A stretch of DNA of 64,000 nt. Origin: Pseudocolwellia agarivorans. Lineage in GTDB: Bacteria > Pseudomonadota > Gammaproteobacteria > Enterobacterales > Alteromonadaceae. Below, piece after piece: positions 38,973 to 46,525 of this stretch (its first letter is position 1; every line of letters begins with the position of its first letter). The notes under the pieces were generated by a model. The model did not search any database and was not told the origin of the DNA. It saw only the letters and a list, made by a program, of their open reading frames with translations. The translations under genes were made by a program, and so were the position numbers. The DNA lies in assembly GCF_002000085.1 (NCBI RefSeq), contig NZ_MUZU01000008.1, forward strand, positions 62,001 to 126,000, in the 5' to 3' direction.

Positions 38973-39492
38973 GAATATAACCTTGTGATTCAATTCTAAC
39001 CGTAAGCGTATCGCTACCTATAATTGTTATATTACAAGGGTTACTACAATTAGCAGGTATGCCATTTGAGTCGAAAATAAAAGAGTTACCCGTCATTCCT
39101 GATGTTACAAAAGTCACGTTATGATCTTCATCAATTTTAACGTCTAAATCATTTAAGGCTTGGTCATTGGCGTTTTTTTTATTAACAGCGCAACTTCCTC
39201 CTACTGTCAAAAGTTTTGTTGAGACAATGACGGTATGACAAGCATTTCCTCCCACACTGGTTTGCTGCATCGCTCGTAATTGAATACTACGTAAAGTGGC
39301 AATAACTTCAGCTTGATAGGTATGCTCTTCAAAACCGTCTGAACCGAACATTTTAGGGGCAACGGTAACAGCTAAAATCCCCATAAGAACAATAACCAGC
39401 ACCAACTCAATTATTGTAAAACCTCGTCCAGCTTTATAACTAAAGCTAGCTAAATGTTTACTTTTTAGTAGTGAATGCATTTTATTATTCAT
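38962..39492 (-). CDS. mshC: MSHA pilus minor pilin MshC
   Basis: A 176-residue minor pilin. The leader is somewhat long (about 23 residues, or 19 if the second Met is used) and ends at KAGRG|FTIIELVLVIVLMGILAVTVAPKMF, a good prepilin cleavage site with Glu at +5. Four cysteines occur in the globular part (ACHTV, GSCAV, NCSNPC). It is separated from mshA by a strong terminator, so its expression should be below that of the major pilin. It overlaps the start of mshD. Confidence 0.88.
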   Translation of the reverse strand: MNNKMHSLLKSKHLASFSYKAGRGFTIIELVLVIVLMGILAVTVAPKMFGSDGFEEHTYQAEVIATLRSIQLRAMQQTSVGGNACHTVIVSTKLLTVGGSCAVNKKNANDQALNDLDVKIDEDHNVTFVTSGMTGNSFIFDSNGIPANCSNPCNITIIGSDTLTVRIESQGYIHAI

Positions 39493-39590
39493 TAACAGAG
39501 TACTTCAGTAGTTTTAAAACACTATTAGTAGAATAGTACATAAATTATCATTTAAGATCAGCTAACTAATTTATTATGGTTTAACAGATA

Positions 39591-39616
39591 AAAAAATGGA
39601 GAGCTTAAGCTCTCCA
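39591..39616 (-). terminator. Rho-independent terminator directly after mshA
   Basis: On the minus strand an eight-base stem TGGAGAGC / GCTCTCCA with a TTAA loop is followed by seven T's. It starts 25 bp after the mshA stop codon and stands before mshC. It should end most mshA transcripts and let only part of transcription pass into mshCDOP. Confidence 0.88.
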
Positions 39617-39640
39617 CTATAGAATTTATTTAAATAAGAC

Positions 39641-40159
39641 TTAACAACCTGTATCAACAATCGTTATTATTGGTCTTATAGCTGATTTAAGACTTTCAGT
39701 ATAACTCACATAACAAGCAGCAGTCTTAGCTGCAGCTACATCGGCCAATGCAGTTTCTTGAAAAGGGTACCAAACAATTTCAGAAGAGCCATTTGCACTT
39801 GTTGATGAGACGACTGATAAAAAAGAATCAGAAGAAATACTAGCTATCGCAGTCCATGTAGCAGCTTCATTAGTAGGCCAGCCTGCAAAAACATTAATAT
39901 CACTGCCGTTAACAGTTAATTTAGAAGAGGATTCAGCGATTGTATTACTAACAAGTGCTTTTGCATGAACCATGCTAGTAGCACTTTCGACTGCCCCCCG
40001 AAGACCTTTCATTGTAGCTTTCTTAGCATCGCTCGTTAAGTCAATAAACTTAGGGGCTGCTGTCGCGGCTAAAATACCTAAAATAACGATAACAACCACT
40101 AATTCAATCAGTGTAAAACCTTTTTGCGTATTCAGAGAGGATTTATTAATTTTTTTCAT
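39641..40159 (-). CDS. mshA: MSHA major pilin MshA
   Basis: A 172-residue type IVa major pilin. The leader is [14 protein letters not shown], with cleavage before [27 protein letters not shown]. The mature pilin has the two C-terminal cysteines ([10 protein letters not shown] and DTGC) forming the D-loop. The globular part is Ser/Thr/Ala-rich. A ribosome site AGG lies seven bases ahead of the ATG. Its place between mshB and a strong terminator, and the family order, identify it as the main subunit used for surface attachment and biofilm formation. Confidence 0.93.
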   Translation of the reverse strand: MKKINKSSLNTQKGFTLIELVVVIVILGILAATAAPKFIDLTSDAKKATMKGLRGAVESATSMVHAKALVSNTIAESSSKLTVNGSDINVFAGWPTNEAATWTAIASISSDSFLSVVSSTSANGSSEIVWYPFQETALADVAAAKTAACYVSYTESLKSAIRPIITIVDTGC

Positions 40160-40192
40160 AAGATTACCTAAAGTTAATGTGCTAAATAAGGG

Positions 40193-40816
40193 TTAAATAT
40201 TTATATAAACAATAATTTGACTAGTGGCTGGACGATAAGTAAAGCTATTACCAACATCGGTTAATGTACCTGTTGGTGCAACAAAATCGCCCGCCGCATT
40301 CTTATTTAAAGTTTCCTTTAAAAAATAATGACATAGAGCACTTGCACCTGAACCAGAATTTGTTACGTAATAATCGGTAGCATTTACACTATTTAATGTA
40401 TTAATAACCGTTGTTGCTCTTGGAGGTTGTTGTAAAATACTGTTCCAAATATCTAAGCAATTACTAGCCCCAAAGCCTCCACCTAAGGTAGCTCCGTCAT
40501 TATCACCATTTAAAGAAGCAACAATATACCCACCTCTAATGCCTGCAGTTTTATTTTCAGTTGTTAGTAGTACGTCGGTACCATCATAATCAACTATATT
40601 TCTATTATTTGAATCTGTAGGGCGTGCTTCGGCCTCCCATTGAGCTCGAGCAAGAGAAATTCCCGTTGCAAATCCGCCTGCCATACCTTCAATATTTGCT
40701 TGCTTTGCTTGGTCGGTTAAATTAATAAATTTTGGGATAGCGGTGACCGCTAAAAAGCCCAAAATAACAACCACTATCACTAATTCTATTAGCGTAAAAC
40801 CTGACTGTTTTCTCAT
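40193..40816 (-). CDS. mshB: MSHA pilin MshB
   Basis: A 207-residue pilin-like protein with a very short leader, [33 protein letters not shown]. The segment GISLARAQWEAEARP and the later CLDIWNSILQQPP are shared in pattern with MshF, suggesting common ancestry of the two. Two cysteines (NCLDIW and LCHYFL) could pair. A perfect TATAAT and an inverted repeat precede it, so a promoter probably lies between mshF and mshB, driving mshBA. Confidence 0.9.
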   Translation of the reverse strand: MRKQSGFTLIELVIVVVILGFLAVTAIPKFINLTDQAKQANIEGMAGGFATGISLARAQWEAEARPTDSNNRNIVDYDGTDVLLTTENKTAGIRGGYIVASLNGDNDGATLGGGFGASNCLDIWNSILQQPPRATTVINTLNSVNATDYYVTNSGSGASALCHYFLKETLNKNAAGDFVAPTGTLTDVGNSFTYRPATSQIIVYINI

Positions 40817-40837
40817 AACAACACCATAACTTTCAAG

Positions 40838-40870
40838 ATTATATTAATTGTAACAATCATTTAGTTACAA
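40838..40870 (-). promoter_or_regulatory. Promoter with inverted-repeat operator candidate upstream of mshB
   Basis: On the minus strand, a perfect -10 hexamer TATAAT lies at 40838-40843. Just upstream lies a perfect inverted repeat TTGTAAC-N9-GTTACAA (40848-40870), covering the usual spacer and -35 zone. No good -35 box accompanies it, which fits an activator-dependent or regulated promoter. The gap between mshF and mshB (103 bp) is the largest inside the first part of the pilus cluster. Confidence 0.55.
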
Positions 40871-40919
40871 CACTACGTTACCTTAAAGTGAAACTCTCTT
40901 ACTTTCAACAACAAATAGT

Positions 40920-41420
40920 TTAAGGATTAACGTTTTTTAATAATATCTGGCTTACTTTGCCATTTTCCGAACTGTATTCAAAATATTCACCTGTGGCTAA
41001 TTCAAAACGGCAAACTCGACCAACAGTTTTATTCGCTGATTTTATTTCTATTGCTGACACTGGAGAGTTCATAAAATACATGGGCTCCATAATGACAGTT
41101 TTCCAAATATTGGCACAAGCATTTTCATTACCTAATGTGTCGATCCAACCGCGTCGATTAACATATATACGCTGACTTGCTTGGGGTAGCGATAAAACTA
41201 TGTTATCTGGCTGTTTGTCCATAAACCATTGTGCGTGTACGGCTGTTACTTTGGTTGAAAAATTTTGAGCTAAACGACTATAAGCAGCCTCTGTAAATTT
41301 TTCTTCCTGTTTAAAAAAAGAATGTATAAAGCTCATCATTAATATAGCCAATACTAAAACTATTAGCACTATTTCAACTAAAGTTCTTTCTTTTTTATCT
41401 GACGTCCTATGTTTAAACAT
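40920..41420 (-). CDS. mshF: MSHA biogenesis protein MshF
   Basis: A 166-residue bitopic protein with one N-terminal hydrophobic helix (KERTLVEIVLIVLVLAILMM). It looks like a prepilin N-terminus (compare G-F-T-L-I-E), but the cleavage glycine and the +1 Phe are replaced by Glu-Arg, so it is probably not processed. The periplasmic part shares the patterns AVHAQWFMDKQP and ACANIWKTVIMEPM with MshB. It starts 36 bp after mshG. Its exact role in the pilus machine is not established. Confidence 0.82.
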   Translation of the reverse strand: MFKHRTSDKKERTLVEIVLIVLVLAILMMSFIHSFFKQEEKFTEAAYSRLAQNFSTKVTAVHAQWFMDKQPDNIVLSLPQASQRIYVNRRGWIDTLGNENACANIWKTVIMEPMYFMNSPVSAIEIKSANKTVGRVCRFELATGEYFEYSSENGKVSQILLKNVNP

Positions 41421-41456
41421 AACGTATAATTCAATTACTGGTTAATAAATTCATAA

Positions 41457-42695
41457 TTATTTACCTTGGAATGCCGACATCATATCCCACATAGGAGTGA
41501 AAATACCTAAGGCTAAAACCAGTACCATACCAGCGACAATAGCGATCATAATGGGTTCGATTTTAGCCGTTAAATTACCTAATTCGTAGTCAACTTCACG
41601 TTCGTAGTATTCACCTACTTCTTCTAATAGTTCGTCAACTCTTCCTGTTTCTTCACCTACCGCTACCATCTGCAATACCAGAGATGTAAACAACTTACTT
41701 GCTACTGCAGATCTAAGCAGGCTTTCGCCACTTTCAATAGACTTTCGCATGGTAATAATTTTGTCTTTCATGTAACTATTATCAACAGCATCTGATACGA
41801 GGTTTAGCCCTGAAGTCATTGGAACACCTGCACGTAATATCATTGCAAAACTATGAGAAAACCTTGAAAGTATTGAACGTTCAATAATGCTGCCAACTAT
41901 AGGTAAATTCACTTTTCTTTTATCCCACCAGTACTGCCCTTGCTCAGTTTTAACGTAACTACGTATGGCAAAAAAGACAAACACACAACCAATAAGCAGA
42001 TGCGGCCAAAAATCCAAGAAGAAATTTGAACTTGCAATAAGTACTTTAGTTGCTAAAGGTAAATCTGCCCCTAACTTTGTAAACATATCAGCAAAAGTAG
42101 GTACAACAAATATATTTAAAATAACCATTGCGATAACTATCGCGCCAAGTACAAAAGACGGATAACGTAAGGCTGTTTTTATTCGTTTACGGGTTTCTTG
42201 TTCTCGGTCAAAATAACTGGCTAATTTAGCAAAAGCGTCATCCAATTTACCTGTATTTTCACCTACATGTACAAGTGAAACAAATAAAGGAGGAAAGATT
42301 TTAGGATGCTGATTTAGCGCTGTAGAAAGTGTATATCCCCCTTCTAACTGGCCTGAAACCTCAACTAATGCAGCTTTTAATTTTACTGATGTAGTTGATT
42401 CAGCCATGCCATTAATAGCTCTTAATATAGGGACACCTGAACGCATCAATGCATACATTTGACGACAAAAAATGATGAGGTCATCTAATGAAACTAGGGC
42501 AAAACCTAACAACTCGTTGATATCTATTTGGGCTAAATCACTGCCTTTGTGATCACCTTTTAACACTTCAATCGAAATAGGTATAATTTGTTGGCGAGAA
42601 AGTTGCTCTGCCGCAGCAGCAGAATTACTAGCTTCTAACTTTCCTTTAATTTGAGAGCCTTTAGCATCTCGTCCAATATAACTATACGCTGCCAT
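41457..42695 (-). CDS. mshG: MSHA inner-membrane platform protein MshG (PilC/GspF family)
   Basis: A 412-residue type IV pilus platform protein with two GspF domains (about 75-195 and 275-400) and three membrane helices (near 175-195, 225-245 and 380-400). Landmarks are MAAYSYIGRDAKGSQIKG at the N-terminus and ALMRSGVPILRAI and MILRAGVPMTSGL in the paired domains. It couples to the ATPase MshE to drive assembly and retraction. The gene lies 8 bp after mshE. Confidence 0.94.
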   Translation of the reverse strand: MAAYSYIGRDAKGSQIKGKLEASNSAAAAEQLSRQQIIPISIEVLKGDHKGSDLAQIDINELLGFALVSLDDLIIFCRQMYALMRSGVPILRAINGMAESTTSVKLKAALVEVSGQLEGGYTLSTALNQHPKIFPPLFVSLVHVGENTGKLDDAFAKLASYFDREQETRKRIKTALRYPSFVLGAIVIAMVILNIFVVPTFADMFTKLGADLPLATKVLIASSNFFLDFWPHLLIGCVFVFFAIRSYVKTEQGQYWWDKRKVNLPIVGSIIERSILSRFSHSFAMILRAGVPMTSGLNLVSDAVDNSYMKDKIITMRKSIESGESLLRSAVASKLFTSLVLQMVAVGEETGRVDELLEEVGEYYEREVDYELGNLTAKIEPIMIAIVAGMVLVLALGIFTPMWDMMSAFQGK

Positions 42696-42703
42696 CTTTT
42701 TTA

Positions 42704-44419
42704 TTACCCTGTAACGTCTACCGTTTCAACTAAGCGAAGTACTTCTTCTATACTTGTAATACCTTGAGTAGCATAATCAAATGCCGCTACGGCTAATGGC
42801 CTAAATGTAGGGTTAGCTTTGGCAAGCTTAGCAAACTCTTCTGGATCATCTCTTTTAAGTGCCGCCATCATGCCTTCGTTCATTTCAAGTAATTCAAAAA
42901 CACCAATTCGGCCTTTATAGCCTGTATATTGACATGTTTGACAACCTTTACCTTGCTTAAATCGATGCGATGTTACTCCTTCACCCATCAAGTTTGTTAG
43001 CCACAATTTTTCTTGGCTATTGGGTTCATGATCAATGGCACAACTCCCGCAAACTCTTCTTACAAGTCGTTGAGCAATAACAGCTCTGAGCGAGCTACCT
43101 ACTAAAAATCCAGCAGCTCCCATATCAATTAAACGAAGCGCACTCGTTATAGCGTCGTTAGTATGTAATGTTGATAAAACTAAATGACCCGTTAATGCAC
43201 CTCTCAAACCAATTTCTACCGTTTCTTTATCACGCATCTCACCAATCATAATAATATCGGGATCTTGACGTAAAGCCGTTCTTAGTACAGAAGAAAAAGT
43301 AAGGTTAATTTTACTATTTACTTGAACTTGATTTACACGTGACAACCGATACTCGACAGGATCTTCTGCAGTAATAATTTTTTTACTGGATTGATTTAGC
43401 TCACTTAACGCGGCATATAAAGTAGTTGTTTTACCACTACCTGTAGGTCCTGTAACCAATACCATACCGTGTGGGCGACTTATTTGATGGCGTATTCTAG
43501 TCACTAAGTCACTAGGCATACCGGTTTCATCTAATGTGAGTAAGCCTTCTGTTTGATCGAGTAAACGCATAACAACAGACTCGCCATGCTGAACAGGCAT
43601 AGTTGACATACGAACATCTACATTATGCCCACTAATTTGTAAATTAAAACGACCATCTTGAGGTAAGCGTTTTTCAGAAATATCTAGGCCAGCCATTAAT
43701 TTCAAACGTAAAACCATAGCCGAAGCAATTTTATTTTCTTTTAAAATATTTTCTTGTAAAACACCATCAATACGTTGGCGAATACGTAGTTGATTTTCAT
43801 CAGGTTCGATATGAATATCTGAAGCACGCATTTGAATAGCATCTTCAAATACTGACTGTAATAACTTACCTACGGTTGCATCACCGCCTTCGTCACCAAA
43901 CGAAGTGCTTAAGTCAAAATCAGCCGTTTGGTCATACTCTTCTTCTAATTGGCTGGCAAAAGACTCTATATCTGCTGTTTTTCTATATAAACCATCGAAG
44001 GCTTCAAATAGCTGAGACTCCATAACAACAGCAAGTTTTAACTGTTTAGGCGCAAGCATTTGTTCGAGTTGATCTAACCCTCCTAAATCAGCTGGATCAC
44101 TCATACCAATAAGAACAGCATCACCTTGGTCTTCAATAATTAATGCTCGTAGACGCCTTGCATGTACTTCAGGCAACAGCGAAGCAACTTCTGAAGGGAT
44201 GCGTTTTTGGCTTATATCAAGAAATGGTACGCCGAGTTGTTGAGCTAAAAATTCAAGTAATTGCCTTTCACCAATATAGCCTAGCTCAATGAGCGTATCG
44301 CCTAACTTACGTCCAGTAGATTTTTGGCTATTTAACGCCTGCATTAACTGTTCGTTAGTTACAATATGCTCATGTACTAACAAATCACCTAATCGCATTT
44401 TTAATTTAGGTGCCGCCAT
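42704..44419 (-). CDS. mshE: MSHA extension ATPase MshE with c-di-GMP-binding N-domain
   Basis: A 571-residue GspE/PilB-type ATPase that powers pilus extension. The N-terminus holds two consecutive 24-residue MshEN c-di-GMP motifs separated by five residues, at Arg9-Gln32 and Lys38-Gln61. The first starts RLGDLLV and has His in place of the usual Gly at its tenth position; the second starts KLGDTLI and keeps that Gly. The ATPase core has Walker A GPTGSGKTTT, an Asp-box/Walker B DIIMIGEMRD and a zinc-binding tetracysteine (RRVCGSCAID and GCQTCQYTGYKGR). It is predicted to respond to c-di-GMP directly, as shown for Vibrio MshE. Confidence 0.95.
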   Translation of the reverse strand: MAAPKLKMRLGDLLVHEHIVTNEQLMQALNSQKSTGRKLGDTLIELGYIGERQLLEFLAQQLGVPFLDISQKRIPSEVASLLPEVHARRLRALIIEDQGDAVLIGMSDPADLGGLDQLEQMLAPKQLKLAVVMESQLFEAFDGLYRKTADIESFASQLEEEYDQTADFDLSTSFGDEGGDATVGKLLQSVFEDAIQMRASDIHIEPDENQLRIRQRIDGVLQENILKENKIASAMVLRLKLMAGLDISEKRLPQDGRFNLQISGHNVDVRMSTMPVQHGESVVMRLLDQTEGLLTLDETGMPSDLVTRIRHQISRPHGMVLVTGPTGSGKTTTLYAALSELNQSSKKIITAEDPVEYRLSRVNQVQVNSKINLTFSSVLRTALRQDPDIIMIGEMRDKETVEIGLRGALTGHLVLSTLHTNDAITSALRLIDMGAAGFLVGSSLRAVIAQRLVRRVCGSCAIDHEPNSQEKLWLTNLMGEGVTSHRFKQGKGCQTCQYTGYKGRIGVFELLEMNEGMMAALKRDDPEEFAKLAKANPTFRPLAVAAFDYATQGITSIEEVLRLVETVDVTG

Positions 44420-44421
44420 TA

Positions 44422-45624
44422 TTATTCTCCTAACTCGGTCAATCTTTGTCTGATAAATTGTGCTGAATTACTAGATAAACTGCCTTTAGACAAAGCCATT
44501 TCGTATGCTGCTTTCGCTTCTTCGAACTGACTGTTACGGTCTAAAGCCACGGCTAATCCCATCCACCATTTACCTTTATAATCTTCTATAGTAGTAAGTT
44601 GCTGATAAGCTAAAATCACACTATTTACATTGCCTACAGACTCAGCGGTATTAGCTAATAACAACTGATACTCTACATTTTGTACATCAGAGAAATCATT
44701 TAATACTTGAAATGCTTCTCTATTATTATTTTGAGTCATTAAAATACGGGCTTTCATTAGCCTGAAATCCATATCATCAGGATATATATCGATCCCTTGT
44801 GATAATAAGTTTAACGCTGGTCTATACAGTCTACGGCCAAACCATAAAGCGGCTAATTGTTTTCGAGCACCTTTATTTTCAGGCTGAATAAGTAAAACAT
44901 CTTCAAATAATTGTTCAGCTTTAGGTACTTGGTTGTCAATTATAGCTTGTTCAGCTTTTTTCAGTTTATTCTGTACTGCACGCTCAGGTGATAATTTACT
45001 TCTAGAAATACTGAGAGATGATTTTTTTAGAGGTGCTTGAGTTTCTTCAGCTCTCAAACTTACGTTTAAATCTTCTGATTCTATAATGTTATTAAGTGGT
45101 GTAACCACAGTATTGTCGTCTTCAACTATCTGCTGACTACGAGCTTGCTGAATACTTTTCTGAGTAACTGTATTGAGTTGTTCAACATGTTCTTCTTTAA
45201 CTACAATGGGTTGCTTATTGGGTTCTGTGCTTAAAGTATTAACAACTTGTGGCGGCTTAACATCTTGAGTCGTTGTGGGAATACTTTCTTTTTTAAGAGT
45301 TTCTTTAATTTCAGTAGGTTGACTTTTCAGTTTTGGCTCTATGCTCACAAGTTTTTTTGTTATTGATTGATCATTTGAAGGAGGTGTATTAGCATCATGA
45401 TTACTCGTAACATTTACAGCCGTTTTAAGGGTTTTATTTTCAGAGTACAAATTCCAAGTGTAAATACCCAATATATTAACCACAATAATCATCAGAACAA
45501 TAAGCGCAATATTAAGTTTCGATAACGTTTTCTTATTGCCATAACGTGTGTCGGCATTATGATTACCTGTTGATTGCTCATTCCTTTGTTCAAGCTCTTT
45601 CAGCATTTGGTTAATAACACTCAT
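44422..45624 (-). CDS. mshN: MSHA biogenesis protein MshN (TPR protein)
   Basis: A 400-residue bitopic protein. The start at 45624 (MSVINQMLKELEQRN) overlaps the mshM stop as ATGA; the open frame reaches further back but lies inside mshM. A membrane helix at about residues 40-60 is followed by a long polar, low-complexity linker rich in Gln, Thr and Lys (about 70-200), then TPR-like helical repeats (about 220-395; KAEQLFEDVLLIQPENKGARKQLA, ALNLLSQGIDIYPDDMDFRL). It is the MSHA counterpart of pilus TPR assembly factors that stabilise the secretin or platform. Confidence 0.88.
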   Translation of the reverse strand: MSVINQMLKELEQRNEQSTGNHNADTRYGNKKTLSKLNIALIVLMIIVVNILGIYTWNLYSENKTLKTAVNVTSNHDANTPPSNDQSITKKLVSIEPKLKSQPTEIKETLKKESIPTTTQDVKPPQVVNTLSTEPNKQPIVVKEEHVEQLNTVTQKSIQQARSQQIVEDDNTVVTPLNNIIESEDLNVSLRAEETQAPLKKSSLSISRSKLSPERAVQNKLKKAEQAIIDNQVPKAEQLFEDVLLIQPENKGARKQLAALWFGRRLYRPALNLLSQGIDIYPDDMDFRLMKARILMTQNNNREAFQVLNDFSDVQNVEYQLLLANTAESVGNVNSVILAYQQLTTIEDYKGKWWMGLAVALDRNSQFEEAKAAYEMALSKGSLSSNSAQFIRQRLTELGE

Positions 45625-46523
45625 CCTCGGAAATCCCAATAAAGGTATGCACCGATAAACAAAGTAATTAAAATAATACCTGTAAAAACCCATCGAAGAT
45701 CAATCAAAGGTAATTGTGTATCTTCGGTGTCTTTTATCGCAGCTTTTAAATGGCTTGTATTAATTTGAAAGTGTCCTTGACCATATGTGAGCATAAGCAT
45801 TTTGTGACATAAAATATTAACTAACCTCGGAATACCTTGAGTTGCTTTGGATATTTTTTTACAAAGACGAGAGTTAAATAAAGCAGCGCCTTTATAACCC
45901 GCGATTTGTAAACGGTGCTCTATATAACGCTCAACTTCAATACTTGTCATTGCCCTTAGCTTATAAGAAAAGGTAATGCGCTGCCTTAATTGACGAAAGT
46001 TAGTTTGGCTTAGTCGTTCATCTAATTCTGGCTGTGCAAATAATACAACTTGTAAAAGCTTTCTGGTTTCTGTTTCAAGGTTAGTAAATAGGCGAAGAGC
46101 TTCTAAACTTTCTTCTGGTAAAGCTTGTGCTTCATCAAGTATGAGAACAACAGAGCGCCCCTCTTTATGTAAATCAATAAGCTTTTGCTGAATGCGTTGT
46201 GTAAGTAGTTGTACTGACATTCGTTGTGCTTGTCTTACACCCAACTCAAGTGCTACAGCCCTTCTTAATTCATCAGGCTTTAAATAAGGATTAGGAATGT
46301 AAGCAGTAACAAAGTGTTTAGGTATTTCATTTAGTAATTTACGGCATAGTAAGGTTTTTCCAGTCCCCACTTCACCAATAACTTTAATAAAGCCTTCGCC
46401 TGTTTGCAAAGCCGTAATTAACACCGCTAAAGCCTCGTTATGAGGCTCTAGCCCTAAAAAAAAATGTGTATTTGGCGTCAGTGTAAAAGGTAGTTCACGT
46501 AAACCAAAGTGGTACAAATACAT
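45621..46523 (-). CDS. mshM: MSHA biogenesis ATPase MshM (ExeA-like AAA)
   Basis: A 300-residue AAA ATPase of the ExeA/GspA family. It opens MYLYHFGLRELPFTLTPNTHFFLGL, a family signature. Walker A is GEVGTGKTLLC, Walker B VVLILDEAQAL, and an arginine-finger region is RQRITFSYKL. One C-terminal membrane helix (LRWVFTGIILITLFIGAYLYWDF) anchors it. Relatives of the family help secretin insertion through peptidoglycan. It sits 2 bp after mshL and overlaps mshN by four bases. Confidence 0.92.
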   Translation of the reverse strand: MYLYHFGLRELPFTLTPNTHFFLGLEPHNEALAVLITALQTGEGFIKVIGEVGTGKTLLCRKLLNEIPKHFVTAYIPNPYLKPDELRRAVALELGVRQAQRMSVQLLTQRIQQKLIDLHKEGRSVVLILDEAQALPEESLEALRLFTNLETETRKLLQVVLFAQPELDERLSQTNFRQLRQRITFSYKLRAMTSIEVERYIEHRLQIAGYKGAALFNSRLCKKISKATQGIPRLVNILCHKMLMLTYGQGHFQINTSHLKAAIKDTEDTQLPLIDLRWVFTGIILITLFIGAYLYWDFRG

Positions 46524-46525
46524 GT

